Made by a program: the position numbers and the translations under genes
Notes under the pieces: model-generated
Database searches by the model: none
What the model was told of the DNA's origin: nothing
Seen by the model: only the letters and a program-made list of their open reading frames with translations
Assembly (NCBI GenBank): GCA_046296195.1
Contig: JBKBLR010000017.1
Location: forward strand, 1-51,992
Direction of reading: 5' to 3'
DNA: 51,992 bases
Source of the DNA: Amphiplicatus sp046296195
GTDB lineage: Bacteria; Pseudomonadota; Alphaproteobacteria; Caulobacterales; Parvularculaceae
Part shown: positions 32,982-42,314 of the stretch, piece by piece
Layout of the letters: every line of letters starts with the position of its first letter
Numbering within the stretch: position 1 is the first letter of the stretch

Positions 32982-33973
32982 CGCAGGCGCGCTGGCGCGG
33001 CGTTCTGCGCATAAGCGCCGGAGCGCTCGCCGCGCATCGCCGTCAAGGTGTCGAGGCGGAAGCCGCGCGCCGGCGCGCTCGTCAACCACGGCCCGATCGC
33101 AGCGAGCGTTTCCTCGCGCGGGTGGGCGATGGCGATGACATAGCCCGTCTCCGCCGCGATGCGTTCGGCGAGCGCGAGCTGGCGGCGCACCGCCTCCTCC
33201 CCCGGCTCGGCGTCGAGGAAGACGTCGCGCACGATGACCTCGGCGCCGACCGCGTCGCCGGCGATCCGCGCCTTGCTCTCGCCCGTCGTCAGGCTGTCGA
33301 GGAAAAAGAGGCCCCGATTGTCGAGAAACGCGAGGATGCGCTTCATCGCCTGTTCGTCGCGGGTGAGTTTCGATCCCATGTGATTGTTGACGCCGGCATA
33401 GCCTTCGAAACGCGCGAGGTTCTCGCCGAGCGCGGCGAACAGGTCGGCGGGCGCCATCGAGGTCTTCAGCGCGCCGGGTCCGGGATCGGCGCCGCCCGCG
33501 GGTTCCATCGGCAGGTGAAGCAGGATTTCATGGCCTTCCGCGATCGCCCGGTTGGCCATCTGCTGCACGTCTCTGGCGTAGGGGAGAAAGCTGATGGTCA
33601 GGGGGCCAGGCAGCGTCATCAGCCGGTCGAAGGCGCGTCGGTCGGGGCCGACATCGTCGAATATGATGATGACGCGCGGAGAGGGCCTTTGGGGCCGGAA
33701 ATCGAGGCGCTCAGGCGCGCCGGCGCTGATCAGCGCCTCGATGATGTGGCCGCGGTCCCGTCCGCCGGCGTCGGGCGCAAAGAGCGGCGCATCGCGCAGA
33801 TCGAGCGCGGCCGCATAGCCGCCCGCGTGGGAGGTCGACGCCGCGCCGATCAACCCCGTCATCGCCGCCCCGGCGAGAAGCCCCGCGATCGTGAGGGCGA
33901 TGGCGGGCGCCGGGTTTTGCAGCAAGGAGGCAAGCCCAGCGCTGGCGGCAGTCGGTTTCGGCTTTTGTGTCAC
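32978..33973 (-). CDS. Divergent polysaccharide deacetylase family protein
   Basis: 331 residues. One N-terminal membrane anchor (AIALTIAGLLAGAAMTGLIGA) is followed by a catalytic barrel: VIIIFDDVGPDRRAFDRL, LTISFLPYARDVQQMA, EILLHLPMEP, GVNNHMGSKLT and YVIAIAHPREETL. These are the motifs of the YibQ/DUF610 divergent polysaccharide deacetylase group found in cell-envelope loci of proteobacteria. It probably acts in the periplasm; its true substrate is not established. Start ATG 33973 lies 86 bp from the divergent trpG start. Confidence 0.88.
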   Translation of the reverse strand: MTQKPKPTAASAGLASLLQNPAPAIALTIAGLLAGAAMTGLIGAASTSHAGGYAAALDLRDAPLFAPDAGGRDRGHIIEALISAGAPERLDFRPQRPSPRVIIIFDDVGPDRRAFDRLMTLPGPLTISFLPYARDVQQMANRAIAEGHEILLHLPMEPAGGADPGPGALKTSMAPADLFAALGENLARFEGYAGVNNHMGSKLTRDEQAMKRILAFLDNRGLFFLDSLTTGESKARIAGDAVGAEVIVRDVFLDAEPGEEAVRRQLALAERIAAETGYVIAIAHPREETLAAIGPWLTSAPARGFRLDTLTAMRGERSGAYAQNAAPARLR

Positions 33974-34059
33974 TTGAGGCTCCGGCGCCCGCTTTACCCT
34001 TGCTTCATGCCCCCGGCGGATCTTGCGGACGGCTTCCGGGCGTGCAGTGTCCCCTTCCG

Positions 34060-34641
34060 ATGATTCTGCTGATCGATAACTATGACAGCTTTACCTGGAA
34101 CCTCGTCCACCTGATCGGCGGGCTGGGGGAAACGGTCGAGGTGGTGCGCAATGACGCGCTATCGGTCGATGACGCGATCAGCGCCGGCGCCTCGACCATT
34201 GTGCTCTCGCCGGGGCCCGGCGCCCCCGCCGAGGCCGGCATCTGCGTGCCGCTCGTCCGCCGCGCCATCGACACCGGAACCCCGCTGTTCGGCGTTTGCC
34301 TCGGGCTGCAGGCGATCGCCGAGGCGGCGGGCGGCAAGGTCATCCGCGCCCGTCGGCAGATGCATGGCAAAACCTCGCGCATCCGCCATCAGGGCGATGG
34401 GCTCTTCAAGGGCCTGCCGCCGCTCTTTCAGGCGACGCGCTACCATTCCCTCGTCGCAGAGGCCGCGAGCCTTCCGAATGCGCTGAGGGCGAGCGGGCAC
34501 GCGGAGGACGACGGCGAGATCATGGCCCTCGAACACGCGGCTGCGCCGGTCGCCGGCGTGCAGTTCCACCCCGAGAGCATCGCCTCGGAGCACGGCCTCG
34601 CCCTCTTCCGCAATTTCCTCACCTGGTCGGACGCCGCATGA
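34060..34641 (+). CDS. trpG: Anthranilate synthase glutamine amidotransferase component
   Basis: 193 residues from ATG 34060. Class I glutamine amidotransferase: nucleophile C80 in GVCLGLQAI, H170 and E172 in VQFHPES, oxyanion region SPGPGAP. It supplies ammonia to TrpE for anthranilate from chorismate and may double as PabA. The trpD start overlaps its stop (ATGA), followed by trpC. No trpE lies in the window. Confidence 0.94.
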   Translation: MILLIDNYDSFTWNLVHLIGGLGETVEVVRNDALSVDDAISAGASTIVLSPGPGAPAEAGICVPLVRRAIDTGTPLFGVCLGLQAIAEAAGGKVIRARRQMHGKTSRIRHQGDGLFKGLPPLFQATRYHSLVAEAASLPNALRASGHAEDDGEIMALEHAAAPVAGVQFHPESIASEHGLALFRNFLTWSDAA

Positions 34642-35660
34642 TCGAGTTTGCCGCGCTGCTCGATATCGCGCGATCCGGGCGGCCGCTCACCCGCGCACAA
34701 ATGCGGGCGGCGACGGATCATCTCCTCGCCGGCGGTCTTGCCGACGACGACATCGCCGCCTTCCTCATCGCGCTCAAGGCGCGAGGGGAAACCATCGATG
34801 AAATCGTCGCCGCCGCCGAGGCGATGCGCGCCCGCGCCCTCAAGGTCGATGCGCCCGAAGACGCTATCGACACCTGCGGCACCGGTGGCGACGGCGCTCA
34901 CACACTCAACGTTTCGACGGCGGCCGCCTTCATCGTCGCGGGCTGCGGCGTCCCGGTCGCCAAGCACGGCAACCGGGCGGCGAGTTCGCGATCTGGCACG
35001 GCGGACGTGCTTGCGGCGCTTGGCGTCAACATAGAAGCCGCGCCCGAGACGACCGCGCGCGCGATCCGCGAGGCGAAGGTCGGCTTCATGTGGGCGTCCC
35101 TTCACCATAAGGCGTTCGCGCAGGTCGCGGCGGTGCGCAAGAAGATCGGCGTTCGGACAATATTCAACGCTCTGGGGCCCCTCACCAATCCCGCCGGCGC
35201 GCGCCGCCAGCTGATGGGCGTTTACGACCGCGCGCTGTGCGAGCCTCTTGCGAGGGCTCTCATCGCGCTCGGTTCAGCCCATGTCTGGGTGGTCGCCGGA
35301 GAAGACGGCCTTGATGAATTGACGACGACCGGCGCCTCCTTCGTCTGCGAGGCGACGCCGGCGGCCGTCAGGTCCTTCATGGTCACGCCGGAGGAGGCTG
35401 GCCTTGCGCGGGCCTCTCCCGCCGATCTAAAGGGGGGCGATCCCGCCGAAAACGCCGCGGCGCTCCGCCGGCTTCTCGCCGGCGAGCGTGGCCCCTATCG
35501 CGACATCTCGGTCCTTAACGCCGCCGCAGCGCTCATTATCGCCGGCAAGGCCGCGGACCTCCGCGGCGGCGCCAGGCTCGCGGTTCAGTCCATCGACGGC
35601 GGACGCGCAAGGGAGGCGCTCGATCGCCTCGTCGCCATTTCAAACGGCGCAATCGCATGA
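34638..35660 (+). CDS. trpD: Anthranilate phosphoribosyltransferase
   Basis: 340 residues. DTCGTGGDGAHTLNVST is the phosphoribosyl-pyrophosphate-binding glycine loop, KHGNRAASSRSGTADVL the anthranilate/Mg region, and FNALGPLTNPAGARRQL the family core. It transfers the phosphoribosyl group to anthranilate. It overlaps both trpG and trpC by 4 bp, so translation is coupled. Confidence 0.96.
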   Translation: MIEFAALLDIARSGRPLTRAQMRAATDHLLAGGLADDDIAAFLIALKARGETIDEIVAAAEAMRARALKVDAPEDAIDTCGTGGDGAHTLNVSTAAAFIVAGCGVPVAKHGNRAASSRSGTADVLAALGVNIEAAPETTARAIREAKVGFMWASLHHKAFAQVAAVRKKIGVRTIFNALGPLTNPAGARRQLMGVYDRALCEPLARALIALGSAHVWVVAGEDGLDELTTTGASFVCEATPAAVRSFMVTPEEAGLARASPADLKGGDPAENAAALRRLLAGERGPYRDISVLNAAAALIIAGKAADLRGGARLAVQSIDGGRAREALDRLVAISNGAIA

Positions 35661-36454
35661 CGATCCTCGACGACATCATCGGCTACAAGCGCGAAGAAGT
35701 CGCGGCGGCGAAGCAGGCGGCATCCTTTGCGGCGGTCGATGTCCTGGCGCGTCAGACGCCCGCGCCGCGCGGCTTCGAAGCGGCGCTGCGGCGGCGCGGC
35801 GAAACGGGTTTTGCGCTCATCGCGGAGATCAAGATGGCGAGCCCGTCGAAAGGCCTCATCCGCGCCGATTTCGAACCGGCAGCGCTTGCGCGCGCCTACG
35901 ACAGGGGCGGCGCGGCGTGCCTGTCCGTCCTTACCGATGGACCGAGCTTCAAGGGCGCCCGCGCCCATCTTGAAGCGGCGCGCAGCGCGGTCGGCCTTCC
36001 GATCCTTCGCAAGGATTTCCTGGTCGATCCCTATCAGGTCGCCGAGGCACGCGCCTGGGGCGCGGACTGCATCCTCATCATTATGGCCTCATCCTCCGAC
36101 GCGCTCGCCGCAGAGCTCTTCGCGGCGGCGAAGGAGTATGCCCTCGATACGCTTGTCGAAACGCATGATGAAGCGGAGATCGAACGCGCCCTCGCTCTCG
36201 GGGCAACGCTTATCGGCGTCAACAACCGCGACCTCAAGACCTTCATGACCAGCCTTGATACGACGACGCGGCTTGCCCGAATGATCCCACGCGATCGCAT
36301 TCTCGTCGCCGAGAGCGGGATAAATTCCCACGCAGACCTCGTGCGGCTTAAAGGCGACGGGGCCGCCGCCTTTCTGGTTGGGGAAAGCCTGATGCGGCAG
36401 CCCGATGTCGAAGCTGCGACGCGCGCTTTGCTGCGCGCGAGTGGGACCGTCTGA
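35657..36454 (+). CDS. trpC: Indole-3-glycerol-phosphate synthase
   Basis: 265 residues. TIM barrel with EIKMASPSKGLI (catalytic Glu-Lys), LPILRKDFLVDPYQV, LVETHDEAEIERAL, IGVNNRDLKTF and VAESGINSHADL; all catalytic segments are intact. In many alphaproteobacteria moaC and moeA lie between trpC and lexA; here lexA follows directly after 156 bp. Confidence 0.96.
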   Translation: MTILDDIIGYKREEVAAAKQAASFAAVDVLARQTPAPRGFEAALRRRGETGFALIAEIKMASPSKGLIRADFEPAALARAYDRGGAACLSVLTDGPSFKGARAHLEAARSAVGLPILRKDFLVDPYQVAEARAWGADCILIIMASSSDALAAELFAAAKEYALDTLVETHDEAEIERALALGATLIGVNNRDLKTFMTSLDTTTRLARMIPRDRILVAESGINSHADLVRLKGDGAAAFLVGESLMRQPDVEAATRALLRASGTV

Positions 36455-36509
36455 TAACGTCTGGGAATCAGGCGGATAGCGGCGTGGGACGGCTTGACGG
36501 CCCTTTGGA

Positions 36510-36524
36510 ACAACCATAGAACGT
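36510..36524. promoter_or_regulatory. LexA operator (SOS box) GAAC-N7-GAAC
   Basis: A perfect direct repeat GAAC-AACCATA-GAAC lies 87 bp before the lexA ATG, the alphaproteobacterial SOS box. A degenerate second box, GTTC-N7-GTTT, is at 36536-36550. This supports autoregulation of lexA. Confidence 0.85.
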
Positions 36525-36610
36525 CCTTGTTTTGTTCCCGCCTCGTTTCGGGCGCGCAAGGACGCGCAAGGCCCGCAACAGCGGAATCGACGCGGCGGAG
36601 GCCTCAAGAG

Positions 36611-37321
36611 ATGCTCACCCGGAAGCAGCACGAGCTTCTCCAGTTTATCGACGAGCGCATCCGGACGACGGGTGTTTCGCCCTCCTTCGACGAGATGAAG
36701 GAAGCGCTCGACCTCAAATCGAAGTCGGGAATCCACCGTCTCATCACGGCGCTTGAAGAACGCGGCTTCATCCGGCGTTTGCCGAACAGGGCGCGCGCAC
36801 TCGAGGTCCTGCGCCTTGCTGACGACGCCTCGGCGGCGGCGCCGAAAAAAGCGGGCAAATTCTCGCCCTCCGTCGTCCAGGGGAATTTTTCCCGCAAGGG
36901 GGCGGCGTTGCGAGCGCGCCCCACCCTGTCAGGGTCAACTACGACCGACCTGCCGGTGCTCGGTCGCATTGCGGCGGGCACGCCGATTGAGGCGATCCAG
37001 CATGAGGTGGACCGCGTCGGCGCGCCGGAGGCGCTCCTGCGTTCAGGCGAACACTTTGTGCTCGAGGTGCAGGGCGAGTCGATGATCGAGGCCGGGATAC
37101 ATGACGGCGACTACGCCATCATTCAGCGCACGGATGACGCCTCGAACGGTGAGATCGTCGTCGCCCTCGTCGACCAGGAGGAGGCGACGCTGAAGCGCCT
37201 CCGGAAGAAGGGCGCCTCGATCGCGCTCGAAGCCGCCAATCCGGCGTTCGAGACCCGCATCTACGGCGCGGACAGAGTGTCGATCCAAGGCCGGCTCGTC
37301 GGCCTGATGCGGCGCTACTGA
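36611..37321 (+). CDS. lexA: LexA SOS repressor
   Basis: 236 residues from ATG 36611 (MLTRKQHELLQFIDERI); the frame upstream contains the operator, so earlier starts are excluded. Winged helix 1-70 has VSPSFDEMKEALDLKSKSGIHRLI. The self-cleavage site is A122-G123 (RIAAGTPIEA), with catalytic dyad S157 (VQGESMIEAG) and K195 (EATLKRL). The linker is longer than in enterobacterial LexA, as usual in alphaproteobacteria. Represses SOS genes until RecA triggers autocleavage. Confidence 0.97.
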   Translation: MLTRKQHELLQFIDERIRTTGVSPSFDEMKEALDLKSKSGIHRLITALEERGFIRRLPNRARALEVLRLADDASAAAPKKAGKFSPSVVQGNFSRKGAALRARPTLSGSTTTDLPVLGRIAAGTPIEAIQHEVDRVGAPEALLRSGEHFVLEVQGESMIEAGIHDGDYAIIQRTDDASNGEIVVALVDQEEATLKRLRKKGASIALEAANPAFETRIYGADRVSIQGRLVGLMRRY

Positions 37322-39351
37322 TCGCGCCCGCCGGTCCAAGCGCGATCGCCGCGGCGGTCGCGCACGCTCTCGATCACAATGTTCCCTGACGGCAGGATCG
37401 TCGCGGCATGAGCGCCCTCGCGCCAGACATCGCCGCGATCGATGATGGCGCCTGCGCATCCCTGGCGCTCCTTCCGCGACACCCGATAAAACGTTACGAC
37501 AAGGGCGGCGCGCGCGCAGTCATCATCGAGCGTCTCCGGCCGATCGGTGAAAGCGACTTGCGCCACGCCGATAGCTGCGACGCACCCTTCATCATCACAC
37601 AGGCCGGCGCGCACCATGGGAAACGGCGCCTCCTTCCGCTCATCAAGACCCGCTTGTTCAAGATATGCGCCGGCGGCGAACCGATCCGCCCGCAGATCAA
37701 AGACTACAAGCGCCCTTTCTCCTGCATGGAGGATGACCGCCGCCGCGTTTTCTCCCGACGGGGTCACAAAAACCTGCGGCCCCCGGTGGCTGGCGATCAT
37801 CAGCACGGCGACTGGCACGGCGGCGAGGCCCGCGAGCCGCCAGGGGGCCGTCATCAGGCACAGCCACAAACCGCCGAAGGCGAAGGCCGGCAGCACCGCT
37901 GCCGGCCATTTCGGAAAGACTGTAACCGCCCCCGGCAACGCTGCCGTCCATTCGCCAAGCGCCAGCATGATCTCAACGCCCGCGGCGGCGACGCACCAGA
38001 TCGGCCTGTCGAGCCCGAAGGGTATCGCGAGAAGCGCAAGGATCGCGACCGGCATCACCCAGAAGCCCATCAGCGGGATCGAGATCGAATTGGCGATCAG
38101 CCCGAAGTTCGCCGCCCGGTTGAAGTGAAAGAGCGCGAACGGCGCTGTCGCAAGCGAAGAGATTATATCGGTCGCGGCTATGCCCGCAGCGTAACGCTTG
38201 AGCCGTGCCGGGATCGAGAAGCTTCTATTCGGATCGGTGCGCGCGCTTGCCCATTCAAAGGCGGCGATGAGCGCCGTCACCGCCGCGAAGGACATCTGAA
38301 AACCGGGATTGGCGACCGCTTCGGGCGCAAGAAGCAGGATGACGACCGCCGCGATCGCGACATTGCGCAAGGAGAGCGCGCGACGATCGAAGAGGATCGC
38401 GACATAGAAGATCGATGTCATCAGAAAGGCCCGCTGCGCCGGCCAGGCGAGTCCCGACATCGAAAGGTATGCCGCCCCTGAAAGGATCGCCGCTGCGGCC
38501 GCCCATTTTTTGATCGGAAAGCGGAGCGCGACAGGTTCGATGAGCGCCAGCGCCGCCCGCAGCGCGAAGAAGACGATGCCCGTCGCCAGACTGAGGTGAA
38601 TCCCCGAAATCGACAGAAGGTGAGTGAGCCCTGAATCGCGGAACACCGCTTCGGCCTCGTCGCTCACCGCCTCCCGCTTGCCGGTGACGACTGCGGCGAC
38701 GATCGCAGACGGCGGCGAAAAGGCGATCCCGACGGCGCCGATGCGCAGGAAATAAAGATGGCGGGCGAAGTCATAGCCGCCGGGCGCTACCGGCTGCGGC
38801 GTCGGCGACAGGCTCGCCGTCAGCGTCACGCGCTCGCCGGGCAGCGCCTCGAAGGGGCCGCCGCGCCAAGACAGGCGAAGACGCGCTGGCAGACGCTCGT
38901 TGTCGACGCCGTCGATCCAGTCAGGGGCGATGATCAGCCGTCGGAGCGTTTCCGATTCCTCGACGGCAAGCAACCGGCCGTCAATCTTCGCATAGTCGAT
39001 GTCGCGGTCGAGGATCGGCGCATCTACGCGCTCTGCGCGAAAATCAGCGGCGCAAAAACCGAGCGCTGTAAACGCTGCGCCGACGGCCGCGGGGCGGAAC
39101 CTCTCCAGGCGAAAGGCTGCGACCGTAGCGGCAAGAAGCGCAAGCGGCGCGAGAATCGCCGGCGGCTCCGTCGTGAGACCGAGGTAGAGCGCCGCGCCGA
39201 CGCCGATCGCCGCCGGCGCCCACAGGCCAAGACGGGCGGCGTCCCGCGCCGCCGAGGCTCGCAGAAACCTCAAAAACCCCGAGAGTGCGGAACGCCAACC
39301 GGACAGTGCGTCCGTGCGCGCGACTTCCCTCCCCCTGGTGACGTCGGCCAT
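37315..39351 (-). CDS. comEC: ComEC/Rec2 family DNA-uptake channel
   Basis: 678 residues. An N-terminal DUF4131-type region with two to three membrane segments is followed by an OB-like domain (ARLRLSWRGGPFEALPGERVTL). The competence domain (~225-500) has GLTHLLSISGIHLSLATG, LSMSGLAWPAQRAFLM, RNVAIAAVVILLLAPEAVANPGFQMSFAAV and many helices. The last ~150 residues keep a partial C-terminal domain, and the full metallo-beta-lactamase motif HxHxDH is not seen. Likely inner-membrane channel for single-stranded DNA uptake. It overlaps the lexA end by 7 bp, tail to tail, and is divergent from gltX. Confidence 0.9.
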   Translation of the reverse strand: MADVTRGREVARTDALSGWRSALSGFLRFLRASAARDAARLGLWAPAAIGVGAALYLGLTTEPPAILAPLALLAATVAAFRLERFRPAAVGAAFTALGFCAADFRAERVDAPILDRDIDYAKIDGRLLAVEESETLRRLIIAPDWIDGVDNERLPARLRLSWRGGPFEALPGERVTLTASLSPTPQPVAPGGYDFARHLYFLRIGAVGIAFSPPSAIVAAVVTGKREAVSDEAEAVFRDSGLTHLLSISGIHLSLATGIVFFALRAALALIEPVALRFPIKKWAAAAAILSGAAYLSMSGLAWPAQRAFLMTSIFYVAILFDRRALSLRNVAIAAVVILLLAPEAVANPGFQMSFAAVTALIAAFEWASARTDPNRSFSIPARLKRYAAGIAATDIISSLATAPFALFHFNRAANFGLIANSISIPLMGFWVMPVAILALLAIPFGLDRPIWCVAAAGVEIMLALGEWTAALPGAVTVFPKWPAAVLPAFAFGGLWLCLMTAPWRLAGLAAVPVAVLMIASHRGPQVFVTPSGENAAAVILHAGERALVVFDLRADRFAAGAYLEQAGLDERKEAPFPMVRAGLCDDEGCVAAIGVAQVAFTDRPETLDDDCARAALVVTFYRVSRKERQGCAGAIIDRGDVWREGAHAATILPSGNIVIESVRDRRGDRAWTGGRDQ

Positions 39352-39434
39352 AGGCTCCCGTGCGCGGCCGTGCTAAGCGCCAAGTTCACACACATCACTC
39401 GCCAGAAAAGCGCAATCGCCCCCTCCTAGCAACC

Positions 39435-40835
39435 ATGCCGTCAACCGTCGTCACTCGCTTTGCTCCCTCTCCGACCGGCTTTCTCCATATCGGCGGGGCC
39501 CGCACCGCGCTTTTCAATTGGCTCTATGCGCGTGGGCGCGGCGGCCGGTTTCTTCTCCGCATCGAGGACACCGACCGCGCGCGGCACAACGAGGCGGCGG
39601 TCTCGGCGATCATCGACGGTCTTTCATGGCTCCGTCTCGACTGGGATGGCGCGCCCGTCTCTCAATATGACCGCCGCGACCGCCACGCCGAAATCGCAAG
39701 GGCGCTGCTCGCCCGCGGCAGCGCCTATCGCTGCTACATGACCTCCGACGAGATCGAGGCGGTGCGTCTCAAAGCGGTTGAGGAAAAGCGCCGCTTCGAA
39801 AGTCCATGGCGGGACGCCGGCCCTGCGACAGCGCCAAACCGTCCGTACACGATTCGCTTCCGTGCGCCCCGCGACGGAACGACGCTCGTCCGCGACGTCG
39901 TCCAAGGCGATGTCACCTTTCCAAACTCTGCGCTCGACGATCTTATTATCCTGCGGAGCGACGGCGCTCCAACTTATAATCTCGCCGTCGTCGTCGACGA
40001 CCATGACATGGGCGTCACGCATGTCATCCGCGGCGATGATCACCTCAACAACGCCGCACGGCAGCAACAGATCTATGAGGCGATGGGTTGGGCAGTCCCG
40101 TCCTTCAGCCATGTGCCGCTGATCCATGGCCCGGACGGCGCCAAGCTGTCGAAACGCCACGGCGCGCTAGGGGTGGAGGCCTATCGCGACATGGGCTACC
40201 TGCCGGAGGGGCTTGAAAATTACCTGTTGCGCCTTGGCTGGTCGCATGGCGACGATGAGATTATCCCGCGCGCGCAAGCGCTCCAATGGTTTGACATCAC
40301 CAGCATCAATCGGGCGCCGTCGCGGCTCGACCTCGCCAAGCTCGACTTCACCAACGCCCATTACATGAAGGCGCTCGGCGACGAAGATTTCGTCTCCCGC
40401 GCCGAGCCATTCTTCAACGCCGCCGGTCAGGTTATCGACGAAGGTGCGCGCGCGATGCTCCTGCGCGCGGCGCCCTTCCTTAAGGCCCGTTCGACGACGC
40501 TGGCCAAAACGCCGGAGGCAGCGGCGTTCTTGTTCTTGAGGCGTCCGCTCGATCTTTCCGGCAAGGCAGGCAAGGCGCTCGAAAAGGAGGGCGCCCGCGC
40601 CCTGCTCGCCATTATCGCCAAGGCGCTTGAGGCCGCATGCTTCGACGGCGCCGACGCGCTTGAAGAAGCGCTGAAGGCCGCCGCCGCCGAATCGGGCCTG
40701 GCGTTAGGCGCTGTCGGACCAGCGATTCGCGCCGCGCTCACGGCTGGCCTTCCAGCCCCAAGCCTCGGCGAGGTGCTGTATGCGCTCGGCAAGCGGGAAT
40801 CCCTCGCCAGGCTCGCTGACGCCGCCGCTCAATGA
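39435..40835 (+). CDS. gltX: Glutamyl-tRNA synthetase
   Basis: 466 residues from ATG 39435. Class I signatures are RFAPSPTGFLHIGGARTA (HIGH-type) and KLSKRHG (KMSKS-type). LLRIEDTDRARH and VIRGDDHLNN confirm GluRS. The C-terminal alpha-helical anticodon-binding region is typical. Length is normal. Charges tRNA-Glu and, where glutaminyl-tRNA synthetase is lacking, tRNA-Gln. Confidence 0.96.
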   Translation: MPSTVVTRFAPSPTGFLHIGGARTALFNWLYARGRGGRFLLRIEDTDRARHNEAAVSAIIDGLSWLRLDWDGAPVSQYDRRDRHAEIARALLARGSAYRCYMTSDEIEAVRLKAVEEKRRFESPWRDAGPATAPNRPYTIRFRAPRDGTTLVRDVVQGDVTFPNSALDDLIILRSDGAPTYNLAVVVDDHDMGVTHVIRGDDHLNNAARQQQIYEAMGWAVPSFSHVPLIHGPDGAKLSKRHGALGVEAYRDMGYLPEGLENYLLRLGWSHGDDEIIPRAQALQWFDITSINRAPSRLDLAKLDFTNAHYMKALGDEDFVSRAEPFFNAAGQVIDEGARAMLLRAAPFLKARSTTLAKTPEAAAFLFLRRPLDLSGKAGKALEKEGARALLAIIAKALEAACFDGADALEEALKAAAAESGLALGAVGPAIRAALTAGLPAPSLGEVLYALGKRESLARLADAAAQ

Positions 40836-40896
40836 AATCATCGGGTTATAGGCTAAAGCATGCTTTTGCCCATCAACCATGAGTTGAAAGATATCG

Positions 40897-40926
40897 TCTG
40901 GAAACGCGCCCGTTTCCTTCTATAGT
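40897..40926 (+). promoter_or_regulatory. Putative citrate synthase promoter
   Basis: TATAGT at 40921-40926 could be a -10 box with a weak TCTGGA at ~18 bp spacing. The spacer carries the palindrome GAAACG-CGCC-CGTTTC (40901-40916). Assigned from pattern only. Confidence 0.35.
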
Positions 40927-40966
40927 CGCGCCGAAAAATCTCTGCCGCATTGCACAAGAGGCGCTG

Positions 40967-42271
40967 ATGGAAAGCACGCTGAAGCCCGACGGAACGATGA
41001 CCCTCACCTTTGACGGCAAGAAGACCGAACTGCCGGTCTTCAGCGGGACCCACGGGCCGAAGGTTGTCGATTTTCGGAAATTTTATGCGGAAACGGACCT
41101 CTTCACTTTCGATCCTGGCTTCACGTCCACGGCAAGCTGTGAATCGAAGATCACATTCATCGACGGCGACGAAGGCATTCTTCTTTATCGCGGCATTCCG
41201 ATCGAGCAGCTCGCCGAGCAATCGCACTTCCTCGAGGTCGCCTATCTCCTGCTCCACGGCGAATTGCCGACGGTGAAGCAATCGAAACAGTTCAATCACG
41301 ACATTACAATGCACACGATGGTGCATGAGCAGCTGAAGACATTCTACAACGGGTTTCGTCGCGACGCGCATCCGATGGCGATCATGGTCGGCGTCGTCGG
41401 GGCGCTAGCCGCATTCTATCACGACTCGACCGACATCAATGATCCGAAGCAGCGCGAGATCGCCAGCCACCGGATGATCGCGAAAATGCCGACGATCGCG
41501 GCGATGGCTTACAAATATTCGATCGGCCAGCCCTTCATTTTCCCGCAGAACAGCCTCGATTACACCGAGAATTTCATGCGGATGTGCTTCGCGGTCCCGG
41601 CGGAAGACTATAAGGTCAACAAGGTTCTAGCCGACGCGCTCGATAAGATCTTCATCCTGCACATGGATCACGAGCAGAATGCGTCGACGTCGACCGTGCG
41701 TCTTGCCGGCTCTTCCGGCGCCAATCCCTTCGCCTGCATCGCCGCCGGCATCGCCTCGCTCTGGGGGCCCGCGCACGGCGGCGCCAACGAGGCGGCGCTC
41801 AACATGCTTGAAGAAATCGCGACGCCGGAACGCATCCCCGAATACATCGCACGCGCCAAGGACAAGAACGATCCGTTCCGCCTTATGGGTTTCGGCCACC
41901 GCGTCTACAAAAACTACGATCCGCGCGCGAAGGTCATGCAGAAAGCATGTCACGAGGTGCTGAACGAGCTGGGGATCAAGGATGACCCGCTGTTCGAAGT
42001 GGCGAAGGAGCTTGAGCGCATCGCGCTTTCGGACAGCTATTTCATCGAAAAGAAGCTCTACCCGAACATAGACTTCTATTCGGGGATCACGCTGAAGGCG
42101 CTCGGATTTCCGACCACGATGTTCACAGTGCTGTTCGCGCTTGCGCGCACGGTCGGCTGGATCGCGCAGTGGTCGGAAATGATCGAGGACGACAGCCAAA
42201 AGATCGGCCGTCCGCGCCAGATCTACACGGGCGCCGCGCGCCGGGATTATACGCCGGTCGGAAAACGGTAG
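40967..42271 (+). CDS. gltA: Citrate synthase (type II)
   Basis: 434 residues. Catalytic His residues lie in WGPAHGGANEAAL and MGFGHRVYKNYDPRA, and the Asp in YPNIDFYSGITLKALGFP. GILLYRGIPIEQLAEQS and the N-terminal beta domain (MTLTFDGKKTELPVF) are those of the large hexameric, NADH-sensitive type. Condenses oxaloacetate and acetyl-CoA at the entry of the TCA cycle. The gltX-gltA neighbourhood is conserved in alphaproteobacteria. Confidence 0.97.
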   Translation: MESTLKPDGTMTLTFDGKKTELPVFSGTHGPKVVDFRKFYAETDLFTFDPGFTSTASCESKITFIDGDEGILLYRGIPIEQLAEQSHFLEVAYLLLHGELPTVKQSKQFNHDITMHTMVHEQLKTFYNGFRRDAHPMAIMVGVVGALAAFYHDSTDINDPKQREIASHRMIAKMPTIAAMAYKYSIGQPFIFPQNSLDYTENFMRMCFAVPAEDYKVNKVLADALDKIFILHMDHEQNASTSTVRLAGSSGANPFACIAAGIASLWGPAHGGANEAALNMLEEIATPERIPEYIARAKDKNDPFRLMGFGHRVYKNYDPRAKVMQKACHEVLNELGIKDDPLFEVAKELERIALSDSYFIEKKLYPNIDFYSGITLKALGFPTTMFTVLFALARTVGWIAQWSEMIEDDSQKIGRPRQIYTGAARRDYTPVGKR

Positions 42272-42298
42272 CGCAAACGCTTCCCCTTCCCGCGGCAT

Positions 42299-42311
42299 GT
42301 GGTACGATCAC
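42299..42311. promoter_or_regulatory. Palindrome GTGGTACGATCAC, candidate metalloregulator site
   Basis: Ten of 13 positions match GTGATAGTATCAC at 43158-43170. Each copy sits just upstream of a small CxxC membrane-protein gene, on either side of a Fur/Zur-like gene. Confidence 0.45.
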
Positions 42312-42314
42312 GCC

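Noticed and set aside
36494..36610. Upstream extension of LexA
   Set aside because: It would place the SOS box inside the coding sequence; ATG 36611 matches LexA N-termini.
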